From the NCBI RefSeq assembly GCF_002104515.1, contig NZ_NBOE01000008.1, positions 104,094 to 168,093 on the forward strand: a stretch of 64,000 bases of DNA, given 5' to 3'. The notes under the pieces are model-generated. The model ran no database searches. It saw nothing but the letters and a program-made list of their open reading frames with translations, and was not told the DNA's origin. This document shows positions 1 to 8,879 of the stretch, one piece after another. Numbering within the stretch: position 1 is the first letter of the stretch; every line of letters starts with the position of its first letter. Origin of the DNA: Colwellia polaris. Lineage in GTDB: Bacteria > Pseudomonadota > Gammaproteobacteria > Enterobacterales > Alteromonadaceae. The translations under genes were made by a program, and so were the position numbers.

Positions 1-14
1 TTTAGCCCAGAAAA

Positions 15-42
15 CAAAAAACTCCGATTAACGGAGTTTTTT
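15..42. terminator. Bidirectional intrinsic terminator after bamC
   Basis: A perfect 9-bp stem (18-26 with 32-40) encloses a 5-nt loop and has A-rich sequence on the left and T-rich sequence on the right. It can therefore end transcription from either side, including bamC, whose stop is at 80. Confidence 0.8.
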
Positions 43-79
43 ATCACAATTTATCGCTGAGGATAATTCATTCAACGCA

Positions 80-1165
80 TTAAAATGTATCTTTAAATGA
101 CAGTCCTGATTCCATAACGTCAAATATTTTTTCTAACGTTGCTTCAGGTAATGCATTGCCTTCACTATCAAATAGGGTAACAACAGATTTATCTGCCATT
201 TTTTCTAGTTGAAATTGGTATTTACCATTCGGTAAATCTACAACAGGCACGCTATCGCCCCAAATACTATCCCAAAAACTGGTTTCAGGTTTAACATAAT
301 CAACAAAGTAAATTTTGGTTGATTCGTTAAGATCTTTAATTGTAAAACCATGCTCTTCAAAGAACAGCGGTAAATTAGACCACAACAAGTCTTCGTCAAT
401 TTCAACAATAAACGCTGGCTCGCCAGAAACATTTTCACCTAAGCTAACAAACTTATGATTAGCGCGTAACAAACGGTTTTCTTGTTGTTTTAAACGATAT
501 TGGAAATCAACTTGGGCGATAATTTCATTCAACATGTTCATTTCAGCACGTTGTTGGTCAATTATATCTATTTTCTTACTGCCGCCTGATTTATCGGTTT
601 TCATGTAGTCAAGTAACTCAACCACTAAAGCAACACTTCGTCCGTGCGACTTACTTTCTAGTAAGAAACGATATTTAATGCTTTCAGCAATGGTTATTTC
701 TTTAAATAACCAGCTACCTTCTTCTACTTCTTTATGATACCAGTCTGATTTGAACTCAAAACCCTCTTCGTCGATTTGGGTTAGTTCAACGTTGTCTGAT
801 GCCAACTGTCCTTTTATGGCTTTTATGATAAAAGCACGTAAATCTTCATCGTCAAGCACTTGGTCGAACCAAACTTTAGACGCTGAGGTAGTATTTTCTG
901 TTCTTGTAGATGCGGCAACCGGCAATACAAGCGAAGGTGCTCGTACATCAACACTAGCACCAACTGGCCCTTCATGGTTTATTTCATCAGTAACAAAGTA
1001 TGTATCAACTTTTTTAGGCTTGGCTAAGCCTGAAGGTATTTTTAACGCAGGTACTTCTTTATGTTTCGCGTATTCAAAATCGCCTACTGCTTGCTTATTA
1101 TTTACTGTACTACAGCTAGCAACTGCAACACTTAATAATGAAAAATAAAATATCTTGCGATTCAT
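80..1165 (-). CDS. bamC: Outer membrane assembly lipoprotein BamC
   Basis: This is probably BamC (NlpB), the lipoprotein subunit of the BAM complex that inserts beta-barrel proteins into the outer membrane. The N-terminus has a lipoprotein signal with a lipobox around AVASC, followed by an unstructured linker and two mixed alpha/beta regions as in BamC. I place the start at the ATG at 1165: a GGAG element lies about 5 nt before it, whereas the GTG two codons upstream sits on top of that element. In enterobacteria dapA lies immediately upstream in an operon; here the upstream space is a 550-bp gap followed by a PhzF-like gene. The family call rests on length, lipobox and the neighbouring gcvR-bcp. 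Confidence 0.85.
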   Translation of the reverse strand: MNRKIFYFSLLSVAVASCSTVNNKQAVGDFEYAKHKEVPALKIPSGLAKPKKVDTYFVTDEINHEGPVGASVDVRAPSLVLPVAASTRTENTTSASKVWFDQVLDDEDLRAFIIKAIKGQLASDNVELTQIDEEGFEFKSDWYHKEVEEGSWLFKEITIAESIKYRFLLESKSHGRSVALVVELLDYMKTDKSGGSKKIDIIDQQRAEMNMLNEIIAQVDFQYRLKQQENRLLRANHKFVSLGENVSGEPAFIVEIDEDLLWSNLPLFFEEHGFTIKDLNESTKIYFVDYVKPETSFWDSIWGDSVPVVDLPNGKYQFQLEKMADKSVVTLFDSEGNALPEATLEKIFDVMESGLSFKDTF

Positions 1166-1717
1166 TAACACTCCCGAGGATACAAATCTGAATCTTTCTA
1201 AATTTAATTTTGCTTGTTATATTTATGATTAACATTTTTATTTATTACGACACGCTGTAAAAACATAAGGTCGTAAAGTTCAAGCAATACATCTATAACG
1301 CTATTTGATGACTGAAACAGGGCTAAGTTCCCTAAATCATCTCATTTATTTCATCGCTACCAAGTTAATGAGTTTATAGCTAAAATCAGCAGCGCACCAT
1401 GGTACTTGCCTGAAAATACAAACACAAGATATTGAGGGTATATTTATCATAAAAAGTAACGAAGTTTTAATCGTAAGCTTTATTTAACCTTTTAGTTTTG
1501 CGCTACAACTTCTATCTTCTTCTATTTAAATACCATAAAGCGTATTTGAAACGCCAATAGGCTTATTCATTTTGTATTATCCGCTATATAAATCGTTTAA
1601 GGTTTAGGTAAGTAATATTGATTAAGCTCTGAGTTAATTTGCTTGCATTAAATATACTCAATAAAAGTAACAACCTAGTCTTCTTTAATGCCTTATTTTA
1701 TATTTTTTGAAATCACA
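1166..1717. other. Intergenic gap without recognised gene
   Basis: About 550 bp of AT-rich sequence separate bamC from the PhzF-like gene. I see no convincing coding frame, hairpin terminator or repeat. No recognisable dapA remnant is present, although dapA would be expected here by enterobacterial synteny. It presumably carries the bamC promoter. Confidence 0.5.
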
Positions 1718-2509
1718 CTAAACGGTAATGATTCCTTCAAGATATTGCACTGCTTTACCTGAAATATGAACTTTATCGCCTTTTACACTGCACAATAACT
1801 TTCCTCCGCGTGCAGATGCTTGAAAAGCGACTAAATCAAGTTTATTGAGTTTTATTGCCCAAAAAGGCGCTAAACCACTATGGATAGATCCTGTAACAGG
1901 GTCTTCGTGCCCGCCATTAGCTGGCCAAAAATAACGAGAAACAAAGTCATATTCAGTCGATTGGGCGGTAACGACTACATCAAAAGGCGCAAGCTGTTTA
2001 ATCCATTCAATATTTTGTTGTACTGAACGAACAGCTGATTCATCTTGGTAAACCGCAAAATAAGCCTGATCATTTAGCAAAACTTCTAAGGGTTTAATTG
2101 ATAAGCCATTGATTAGAGCTTCGGGTATATCGTTAACAATTTCAGGCATTTTATTTGGAAATATCATTTCAATATAACCATTACTTTGTTCTGTAACCGA
2201 TAAATTGCCGACAGCTTTAGCGTAAAAGTTAATCTTCTTTACATCTTGGTGTAGCTTAAAAATAACAAATGAAGCCGCTAAGGTTGCATGACCACAAAAA
2301 TCGATTTCTGTTATCGGTGAGAACCAACGTATTTCATAACTATTTGGGGCTATTTGTTTTACAAATGCCGTTTCTGATAAGTTATTTTCCAAAGCAATTG
2401 CTTGCATTAAGGCATCATTGAGCCAATCTTCGACGATAATAACCGCTGCTGAATTACCTTTAAATGCTATATCAGTGAATGCATCAATGACATTAATTTT
2501 TAATTCCAT
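1718..2509 (-). CDS. PhzF family isomerase/epimerase-like protein
   Basis: This 263-residue protein belongs to the PhzF superfamily, whose members fold like diaminopimelate epimerase and include the phenazine-biosynthesis isomerase. Visible signatures are the N-terminal DAFTD...FKGNSAAV segment, NNLSETAF with the family's catalytic glutamate (about E46), DFCGHATLAAS around residue 75, and a C-terminal GGHEDPVTGSIHSGLAPFW segment. The length is typical. There are no phenazine genes nearby, so the substrate is unknown; most family members outside phenazine clusters lack an assigned reaction. It is divergent from gcvR and stands where dapA is found in enterobacteria. Confidence 0.85.
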   Translation of the reverse strand: MELKINVIDAFTDIAFKGNSAAVIIVEDWLNDALMQAIALENNLSETAFVKQIAPNSYEIRWFSPITEIDFCGHATLAASFVIFKLHQDVKKINFYAKAVGNLSVTEQSNGYIEMIFPNKMPEIVNDIPEALINGLSIKPLEVLLNDQAYFAVYQDESAVRSVQQNIEWIKQLAPFDVVVTAQSTEYDFVSRYFWPANGGHEDPVTGSIHSGLAPFWAIKLNKLDLVAFQASARGGKLLCSVKGDKVHISGKAVQYLEGIITV

Positions 2510-2638
2510 AGGGGCAACATGCTCCGCGCGTTTAGGTAGAGTAGAACTGTGCTGTTATATTTATCAGCTTACCTTGATATTTAAAAGCTTAATCCAAATA
2601 CTGATCTAAATTGAACAAACATTATTCACGTTGGCTTT

Positions 2639-2672
2639 AGCTATGTAACATACGTTACAATAGCTTTTTTTA
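2639..2672 (+). promoter_or_regulatory. Hairpin plus T-run in the gcvR leader
   Basis: A near-perfect dyad (AGCTAT-GTAAC, 4-nt loop, GTTAC-A-ATAGCT) is followed directly by seven T residues, ending about 22 bp before the gcvR start. It looks like an intrinsic terminator on the plus strand, but no plus-strand gene precedes it. It may be a leader attenuator or a protein operator for gcvR. Confidence 0.45.
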
Positions 2673-2694
2673 AATATCACAGTTAGGTTTATTG

Positions 2695-3225
2695 ATGAGC
2701 GAGTATTTAGTTTTAACGGCCATGGGACCAGATCGTAAAGGTAGTGTTAGTGATTTAACTAAACTAGCCAGCGAATGTGGCTGTAATATTATAGACAGTA
2801 GAATGGCAATTTTCGGTTTAGAATTTACCTTAATTATGTTGCTTACTGGTAATAATAGAGCTATTCATCAATTAGAAAGTAAACTCCCCGCTGTAGCGCA
2901 TAAACTTGAACTTATCACTATGATGAAACGAACTTCAGGTTACCGGGAGCAAGATTTTGTTCATCACTATCAAGTGGATTATGCCGGTATCGACCAGCCT
3001 GGCGTTTTAAAAGCTGTTACCGCATTTTTTGCTACGCGTAATATCGACATATCATCATTAAAGTCTGAAATTAATCAAAAAAACAATCATATGAGTGCAT
3101 CCATTTTAATCGCACTGATGGAAGAAACCAGTATTGAAAATCTTGAAAGTGATTTTCTCCAATTGTGTGAGCAATTCGACGTTCAAGGCTGTATAAAGAA
3201 AGTCCAATCTAACCAAATAGATTAA
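2695..3225 (+). CDS. gcvR: Glycine cleavage system repressor GcvR
   Basis: GcvR is an ACT-domain protein that in E. coli binds GcvA and represses the glycine cleavage operon when glycine is scarce. The 176-residue sequence shows two ACT-like domains: one from about residue 4 (LVLTAMGPDRKGSVSDL) and one from about residue 94 (YAGIDQPGVLKAVTAFFATRNIDISSL). The ATG at 2695 is preferred over the TTG just before it because an AGG element lies 7 nt upstream. The next gene is bcp, as in E. coli. A hairpin with a T-run precedes the gene and may regulate it. Confidence 0.9.
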   Translation: MSEYLVLTAMGPDRKGSVSDLTKLASECGCNIIDSRMAIFGLEFTLIMLLTGNNRAIHQLESKLPAVAHKLELITMMKRTSGYREQDFVHHYQVDYAGIDQPGVLKAVTAFFATRNIDISSLKSEINQKNNHMSASILIALMEETSIENLESDFLQLCEQFDVQGCIKKVQSNQID

Positions 3226-3284
3226 ACAACCAAATAACCGTTACACTCCTCGTGTATTAGCTAAATGATAAAGGATAATAACAA

Positions 3285-3746
3285 ATGTTAGAAATAGGCC
3301 AACCTGCCCCGAAATTTACATTACTCGATCAAGACAGTAATTCTGTTGAGTTAGACTCATTCAAAGGTAAAAAAGTACTGGTGTACTTTTACCCAAGAGC
3401 TTCAACACCGGGTTGTACGGTACAAGCTTGTGCATTAAGAGACTCTAAATCAGCACTTGATGATTTAAATGTAGTTGTATTAGGCATAAGCCCTGATACG
3501 CCAAAAAAACTTACAAACTTTATTAATAAACAAACACTGAACTTCACCTTATTATCTGATGAAGATCATGCTGTATGTGAAGCTTATAACGTATGGCAGT
3601 TAAAGAAGTTTATGGGTAGAGAAAATATGGGTGTAGTGAGAACATCATTTCTTATTGATGAGAATGGAAATTTAGAACATATTTTTAATAAATTTAAAAC
3701 CAAAGATCATCATGAAGTTGTTTTAGAGGTATTAAACAAGCTTTAA
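3285..3746 (+). CDS. bcp: Thioredoxin-dependent peroxiredoxin Bcp
   Basis: Bcp (PrxQ type) reduces hydrogen peroxide and organic hydroperoxides in the cytoplasm with electrons from thioredoxin. The motif STPGCTVQACALRD carries the peroxidatic Cys44 and a resolving Cys49 five residues on, the spacing of the atypical 2-Cys form. The length of 153 residues is close to E. coli Bcp (156). It follows gcvR by about 60 bp in the same direction and ends before a strong convergent terminator. Confidence 0.95.
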   Translation: MLEIGQPAPKFTLLDQDSNSVELDSFKGKKVLVYFYPRASTPGCTVQACALRDSKSALDDLNVVVLGISPDTPKKLTNFINKQTLNFTLLSDEDHAVCEAYNVWQLKKFMGRENMGVVRTSFLIDENGNLEHIFNKFKTKDHHEVVLEVLNKL

Positions 3747-3802
3747 ATCATCACTGGTTATTGCTTGAAAACACTCGCAAAAATATCTACACAAGTACCG
3801 AC

Positions 3803-3840
3803 AAAAAAGGCTTAACAATTAAATTGTTAAGCCTTTTTTT
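3803..3840. terminator. Bidirectional terminator between bcp and cobA
   Basis: A long inverted repeat (about 3808-3819 with 3823-3834, stem AGGCTTAACAAT) is flanked by A6 on the left and T7 on the right. It lies between two convergent genes and should serve both. Confidence 0.9.
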
Positions 3841-3865
3841 CTTACCAAATAATGGCGTGAAATAA

Positions 3866-4696
3866 TTAGCTATTATCTGAGGAAAGTTGTAAATTTTGTT
3901 GATAATTATCAGCGTCTAAAAATCCAGGCTTTGCTAGTGCAACATCAGTTAACTGGTTAACTACGTCACCAATAACAATTAATGTCGGTGGGGTAATTTT
4001 ATGCTCTGCTACTAATGCTGCAAGGTTCGATATTTTTCCGCGAAAAATTTGTTGCTCGGGTTGCGTGCCTTTTCTTATAAGCGCAGCAGGTGTATTAGCA
4101 TTGCGGCCATGCTTTATTAACTGCTCTGTAATACTTGGCAGAGTATTAATGCCCATATAGAACACTATGGTTTGGCTACTATCACTTAAGCTTTGCCAAG
4201 GTAAGTTCAACTGTCCGTCATTTTGCATATGACCGGTAATAAAAGTACAGCCTTGAGCAACACCGCGATGGGTTAAAGGTATGCCAGCGTATGTGGTACA
4301 ACCCGAAGCCGCCGTTATACCAGGACACAGGTGGCAGCTAACACCATTTTTTAATAAGTATTGAGCTTCTTCACCACCGCGACCAAATATAAAAGGGTCG
4401 CCACCTTTCAAACGAAGTACTCTTTTGCCTTGCTGAGCATATTGTAATAAAAGTTCATTAATTCTATCTTGTGGTACGCAGTGTTTAGCTTGTTCTTTGC
4501 CAACATATAGGCGTTCACAATCAGCCGGTAAAAGCGCCATTATTTCATCACTAACTAGGCGGTCATAAATAGCAATTTCTGCTTGTTCAATAAAACGTAA
4601 GGCTCGAATGGTAAGTAATTCAGCATCACCAGGACCAGATCCAACAAGCGCTACTTCACCAGCTTGTAACTTAGATTTGCTATTTACGTTTTTCAA
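3866..4696 (-). CDS. cobA: Uroporphyrinogen-III C-methyltransferase
   Basis: This SUMT enzyme uses S-adenosylmethionine to methylate uroporphyrinogen III at C2 and C7, giving precorrin-2 for siroheme or cobalamin. Family motifs are clear: GSGPGDAELLTIRA near the N-terminus, RLKGGDPFIFGRGGEEA around residue 100 and the CPGITAASGC segment. At 276 residues it is the methyltransferase alone, not the CysG fusion, so precorrin-2 dehydrogenase and ferrochelatase must be encoded elsewhere. The only start consistent with the upstream stop is a TTG at 4696, with no strong ribosome binding site. The gene stands alone. Confidence 0.92.
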   Translation of the reverse strand: MKNVNSKSKLQAGEVALVGSGPGDAELLTIRALRFIEQAEIAIYDRLVSDEIMALLPADCERLYVGKEQAKHCVPQDRINELLLQYAQQGKRVLRLKGGDPFIFGRGGEEAQYLLKNGVSCHLCPGITAASGCTTYAGIPLTHRGVAQGCTFITGHMQNDGQLNLPWQSLSDSSQTIVFYMGINTLPSITEQLIKHGRNANTPAALIRKGTQPEQQIFRGKISNLAALVAEHKITPPTLIVIGDVVNQLTDVALAKPGFLDADNYQQNLQLSSDNS

Positions 4697-5066
4697 AACA
4701 CTTATACTCTATTGATTTTTATATTAAAAGATGACGTTTTATATCGATATGGCAATATTTTGCCTTATTACAACTATTCGATTATAGAATAAAAAAAGTG
4801 AATTTTATAAACATTTTATTCAATAACTTAGTGCTAATTAACCTAAGCTATTTTAAATTTATCCAGGTTAGTAAAGGCAGAAACAACGCCAAGTTTAAGT
4901 TATAGCAAATATAATAAGTAATTGACGATTTAAACCGCCTGAAAATAATCGATTCTTTATTTCAATGAGTATTAGCAGGTTTAATAGCCGTGAGTCAGTA
5001 CAAGGGGAGTGAAAATGTAAACTAAAGCCTAAAGTAAGGCTTTAGTTTTTATAGCGCAGACAAGTT
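4697..5066. other. Intergenic gap with possible small RNA
   Basis: No protein gene of normal size is visible between cobA and the repeat near 5070. The right part holds a 15-codon plus-strand frame (4965-5012), a strong ribosome binding site followed by ATG-TAA (from 5004) and a terminator ending at 5050. This could be the 3' part of a small RNA. Confidence 0.4.
5020..5050 (+). terminator. Intrinsic terminator without an obvious gene
   Basis: An 11-bp perfect stem (AACTAAAGCCT at 5020-5030 with its complement at 5037-5047) and a 6-nt loop are followed by a T-run on the plus strand. No plus-strand gene precedes it, so it points to an unannotated transcript. Confidence 0.7.
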
Positions 5067-5070
5067 ATCT

Positions 5071-5301
5071 AACCTGAACTCTGGATAATGAGTGCTTGAA
5101 ACTCAAGTGAACCAAAAGCTTAGTTAATAAAGTAAATGCTATAGCCAGGTGAACATCAATAATAGACATCATCAATGCTTCATTTTATGCCATTTCCAAG
5201 GCAAAACGTTGATGAATAGCGCGCTATTTATCGACGTTTTAACGCAGAAAATGGCTTAAAAGGGAGCATTGAGCAAGTGCTGCTTATCCAGAGTTCAGGT
5301 T
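5071..5301. repeat. MITE-like repeat family A, long copy
   Basis: The element has perfect 18-bp terminal inverted repeats (AACCTGAACTCTGGATAA at 5071-5088 and its complement at 5284-5301). It is flanked by ATCT on both sides (5067-5070, 5302-5305), a probable target duplication. It contains no gene. A shorter copy at 9784-9939 shares both ends and internal segments. The right end stops 5 bp from the perM stop codon. Confidence 0.85.
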
Positions 5302-5306
5302 ATCTA

Positions 5307-6380
5307 TTAACTCTCGGTAATGCCTTCAGCTTGTGTCGTTGTCGACCAAGCATTAAGCACTGCCTTAACAAGGGTTGCTAAAGGAATAGCAAAAAATACG
5401 CCCCAAAAACCCCACAAGCCACCAAACAATATTACCGCAATAATAATAGTAACAGGGTGTAAATTAACCGCTTCAGAAAAAAGTAATGGCACTAACAAAT
5501 TACCATCAAGCGCTTGAATAATTGCATAGGCTATCATCACATAACCAAACTCAGCACTGGTACCAAATTGAAATAAAGCCACCAATAAAACAGGTAAGGT
5601 TACTATGGTTGCACCAACATAAGGAACAAGCACTGAAAACCCAACTAAAACCCCAAGTAAAACAGGATAGTTAAGCCCTAAGGTTATAAAAGCTATGGTT
5701 GATGCTGTGCCAATGATAATAATTTCGATTAATTTACCACGCATGTAATTCATGATTTGTTGATTCATCTCACTACCCACTTGCTTTGCCATTCGGCGGT
5801 CTTTGGGTAAAAATTTACGCAAACTATCAAAAAGTACACTTTTATCTTTCAAAAAGAAAAACACCATTAACGGCACTAAAATAAGATAAATCAATAATGC
5901 GACCACATTTGAAATTGAGCCAAGCGATGCTTGCAATGCTAACTGCCCCCATTCAATTAACTTATCATTAACTAAGGTAATAACGTTGCCGATTTGTTCG
6001 GCACTAACCAATTCAGGGTACTGCTCAGGCAAGGCCAATAAATAGGTATGCCCTTTGCCAACCATTTGAGGTACTTCTTGAAGTAAATTAGAACTTTGCT
6101 GCCATATCACTGGCATTAAACCTAATATTCCCACTAACGTTAGTCCGACAAATACTGACACCACAATAACGACAGAAAGACTACGAGACAAACCAAACTT
6201 TGCTAGTTTGTTTACCGGCAAATCTAATAAAAAGGCAATGGCAACGGCGACAAAAACAGGCATTAACAAACTACTAAAAAAATACACAAACAAAAAAGTA
6301 CAAATTAGGATAACCATTAAGGTTACCGCACTCGGATCCGAAAAATTTCTTTTGTACCAATCGCTAAACAGTGAAACCAT
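5307..6380 (-). CDS. perM: AI-2E family transporter / permease PerM
   Basis: This is a member of the AI-2E transporter (UPF0118) family, polytopic inner-membrane proteins of about 350 residues whose substrates vary. Hydrophobic segments occur near residues 15-55, 65-90, 150-180 and from 215 to 345, matching the eight-helix layout. The conserved C-terminal region (LVPYVGATIVTLPVLLVAL, then NLLVPLLFSEAVNLHPVTII) is easily recognised. In E. coli perM is next to bepA, and here it lies near bepA with a TusA-like gene 5 bp upstream, probably co-transcribed. The stop codon abuts a MITE-like repeat. Confidence 0.85.
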   Translation of the reverse strand: MVSLFSDWYKRNFSDPSAVTLMVILICTFLFVYFFSSLLMPVFVAVAIAFLLDLPVNKLAKFGLSRSLSVVIVVSVFVGLTLVGILGLMPVIWQQSSNLLQEVPQMVGKGHTYLLALPEQYPELVSAEQIGNVITLVNDKLIEWGQLALQASLGSISNVVALLIYLILVPLMVFFFLKDKSVLFDSLRKFLPKDRRMAKQVGSEMNQQIMNYMRGKLIEIIIIGTASTIAFITLGLNYPVLLGVLVGFSVLVPYVGATIVTLPVLLVALFQFGTSAEFGYVMIAYAIIQALDGNLLVPLLFSEAVNLHPVTIIIAVILFGGLWGFWGVFFAIPLATLVKAVLNAWSTTTQAEGITES

Positions 6381-6385
6381 AATAT

Positions 6386-6610
6386 TTATTTTTCCATTCT
6401 AATCATTAATTCAATAATATGTTGATCAATTATACGCTCTTCAAAGTAAAACCCTTGCTTTAATAACAACTTAGGAATATCTTTTTTAGACCCGTTATCG
6501 CAAATACGTATCAGACAACTATCAGTGGGTGTTAACTTTCTTAGTATTAAGCGTAAATTTACCAGTGGAACCGGACATTTATCTTGTGTGGCATCGTATT
6601 CGTAAGTCAT
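6386..6610 (-). CDS. TusA/SirA-like sulfur carrier protein
   Basis: This 74-residue protein has the TusA fold signature: a CPVP motif with Cys12 near the N-terminus, followed by a helix and beta strands. TusA-family proteins carry sulfur as a persulfide on this cysteine for tRNA thiolation or other sulfur transfer. It lies 5 bp upstream of perM in the same direction, so the two are probably one operon. I do not name it tusA, because several paralogues usually coexist and the N-terminus differs from the E. coli protein. Confidence 0.8.
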   Translation of the reverse strand: MTYEYDATQDKCPVPLVNLRLILRKLTPTDSCLIRICDNGSKKDIPKLLLKQGFYFEERIIDQHIIELMIRMEK

Positions 6611-6727
6611 AAATAAACTATGCGTGGTGCTTTAGTTTGATTATCTAATTTGCGACAATTGATTACAATGACATTTGGTAATTCTTTTGATGTATTTTTA
6701 ATAATTTAAAGAGGTTATAGAAAATAT

Positions 6728-7324
6728 ATGAGCAAACTTTCTGAAAACCCAAGTCTTAAAGAGATTAACGCTTATAAAAATAAATTAAACTGGGGCGATA
6801 TTCCCTCGATTTATCAACTAGCAAGCAATGCTATAAGAGAAATGGACGGAATGTTAACTCATGGTTTCAATAACCCTTTTAAACAATTACTCGACCAAAG
6901 CAATTGGAACCTAAAACTTGCTAAGCAATCGAGTAATATTATAGGTAAAGTAACGACAGGTAAGCCAAAAATTTCACTTTATCATAATATTAATGAACAA
7001 GATTATGAGTTACATTGTTACCCAATGAATAATAATGAACCGGTAAAAGAAGCTCAGTTTAATAACCCGCATTGTCCATTTATTGTTTGGACACCGCAAA
7101 CAATGCAAATATTGTTTAAATTGAACTCATTAGTACCTTTTATTGTCTACACCTTTCAAAAAGGTGATATCGCCGATTATGCCCTTATTCGTTATGCAAA
7201 CCAACGTGTTGATGAACTTATTAGCGTGCTTAGCCAGTCTTTTGACATTATTGATATCAAAGGTTATTCAATTGCTGAGTTTTGCAAAGAAATTTATCGT
7301 AAGCACTCAGAGTTACAAAGCTAA
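6728..7324 (+). CDS. Hypothetical protein, 198 residues
   Basis: I do not recognise a family. The product is soluble with no signal peptide or membrane segment. It has a helical N-terminal half and the distinctive stretches NPHCPFIVWTPQTMQILFKL near residue 115 and VPFIVYTFQKGDIADYAL near 137. It begins 117 bp from the divergent TusA-like gene and ends 44 bp before bepA, so it may share a transcript with bepA. The ribosome binding site is weak (AGAGG about 11 nt before the ATG). Base composition matches the neighbours. Confidence 0.6.
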   Translation: MSKLSENPSLKEINAYKNKLNWGDIPSIYQLASNAIREMDGMLTHGFNNPFKQLLDQSNWNLKLAKQSSNIIGKVTTGKPKISLYHNINEQDYELHCYPMNNNEPVKEAQFNNPHCPFIVWTPQTMQILFKLNSLVPFIVYTFQKGDIADYALIRYANQRVDELISVLSQSFDIIDIKGYSIAEFCKEIYRKHSELQS

Positions 7325-7368
7325 ATTATGACCAACGATAATACATTTTATAAAATGGAAAACTAAAT

Positions 7369-8823
7369 TTGTTTAAATTAAAACCGCTTATTATTGCACT
7401 TGCCTTTACTTCAATAACAACGAGTGCTTTGGCAGCGAGTGCTGAAACCAATAGAAATAAATTACCTGAAATAGGATCAGCAGGTGTCAGTGTTCTCTCT
7501 ATTGAAAAAGAACGCCAAATAGGCGGTGAAATGATGCGTCAAATTCGTGCCACTCAACCGATATTGCATGATCCCGTACTAACAGAATATATCAACGATT
7601 TAGGCAATCGCATGGTGCGAAACGCTAAAGATGTTAACTACAGTTTTGAGTTTTTTGTTATTCGTAACCAAGAGCTTAATGCCTTTGCTTTTTTTGGCGG
7701 ACATATTGCTATTCATAGTGGCTTGATCACAACCGCAAATACAGAAAGTGAGCTAGCCTCAGTTGTTGCACACGAAATATCTCATGTAACGCAGCGCCAC
7801 TTAGCCAGAAGACTTGAGTCTCAAAACAAATCTCAACCATTAACTATGGCGGCTATGGTGTCTAGTGTTTTACTTACGCTAATAAACCCAACCGTAGGCA
7901 TGGCAGCGCTTAGTACAACAATGGCAGCCTCACAACAAGCCAGCATAAATTACACGCGAGGCAACGAGCAAGAAGCCGACAGAGTTGGCATTATGCTACT
8001 CGTTAATAGTGGCTTTAACCCGCAAGGTGCACCTGATTTTTTCAACATAATGGCAGAAAAGTATCGCTACACATCAAAGCCCCCTGCCATGTTGTTAACT
8101 CACCCACTACCTGAGTCACGTATTGCAGACGCCAGAATTAGAGCACAAAACTTTTCACCTCGCCCATTAGCGCCAAGTTTAGCATTCGAGCTCACTAAAG
8201 CCCGAATAAAGGCAAGATATGAAGGCGATGCTGAAAGTAACATTATTAATTTTCAACAAAGCATAGATAAACAACGTTATGCTATTGAAGCAGCAGCGCG
8301 TTATGGCCTAGCATTATCTTATTATGAAAATAAAGACTATGAAATTGCCGTTAAGCAGCTAGAGGCTTTATTAAAAAATGACAATAGAAATTTATTTTAT
8401 GCCGATGCCCTAACCGACGCCTATATTGGGGTTAAAGATTTTGATAAAGCGATTGCAATGCTTGACGAGTTAAACTTATTAATGCCAAACAACCAAGTCG
8501 TGACATTAAATTACGCGAACGTGTTAAATGAAGCCGGAAAATATGCGCAAGCCGAATCATTACTGCAAACTTTTTTAGTGTTAAGTCCGAAAAATTTTAT
8601 TGCTAACGATTTACTCACCGAAGTGTATAGAAAACAAGATAAAAAAGCCTTAATGCATGCAACTAAGGCTGAAGTTTTCGCACTATTAGGCGCTTACCCT
8701 AAAGCGGTTGACGAATTGCAAACAGCATATAACTTTGTTGAAGATAACCCATTATTACAAAAACGCATGAAAGGTCGAATATTGCAACTGCAAGAACAAC
8801 AAGAAAAGCTTAAACGCTTGTAA
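7369..8823 (+). CDS. bepA: Periplasmic metalloprotease/chaperone BepA
   Basis: BepA (YfgC) is an M48 zinc metalloprotease with a TPR tail that assists or degrades outer-membrane proteins such as LptD at the BAM complex. The sequence has a cleavable signal peptide (to about Ala23), the zinc motif HEISH (135-139), the third ligand region NEQEADR (about E200) and a C-terminal TPR region from about 270 to 460. Length (484) matches E. coli BepA (487). The start is a TTG with a GGA element 9 nt upstream. It lies close to perM and before arsC, as in E. coli. Confidence 0.93.
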   Translation: MFKLKPLIIALAFTSITTSALAASAETNRNKLPEIGSAGVSVLSIEKERQIGGEMMRQIRATQPILHDPVLTEYINDLGNRMVRNAKDVNYSFEFFVIRNQELNAFAFFGGHIAIHSGLITTANTESELASVVAHEISHVTQRHLARRLESQNKSQPLTMAAMVSSVLLTLINPTVGMAALSTTMAASQQASINYTRGNEQEADRVGIMLLVNSGFNPQGAPDFFNIMAEKYRYTSKPPAMLLTHPLPESRIADARIRAQNFSPRPLAPSLAFELTKARIKARYEGDAESNIINFQQSIDKQRYAIEAAARYGLALSYYENKDYEIAVKQLEALLKNDNRNLFYADALTDAYIGVKDFDKAIAMLDELNLLMPNNQVVTLNYANVLNEAGKYAQAESLLQTFLVLSPKNFIANDLLTEVYRKQDKKALMHATKAEVFALLGAYPKAVDELQTAYNFVEDNPLLQKRMKGRILQLQEQQEKLKRL

Positions 8824-8879
8824 AAAATCAGTTAAAATAAGCTTAATTTGATGAACTTAAAATAATCTAAGAGAAATAC

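Noticed and set aside
1718..2509. Phenazine biosynthesis locus
   Set aside because: Only a PhzF-family gene is present; no other phz genes are near and the family is broad.
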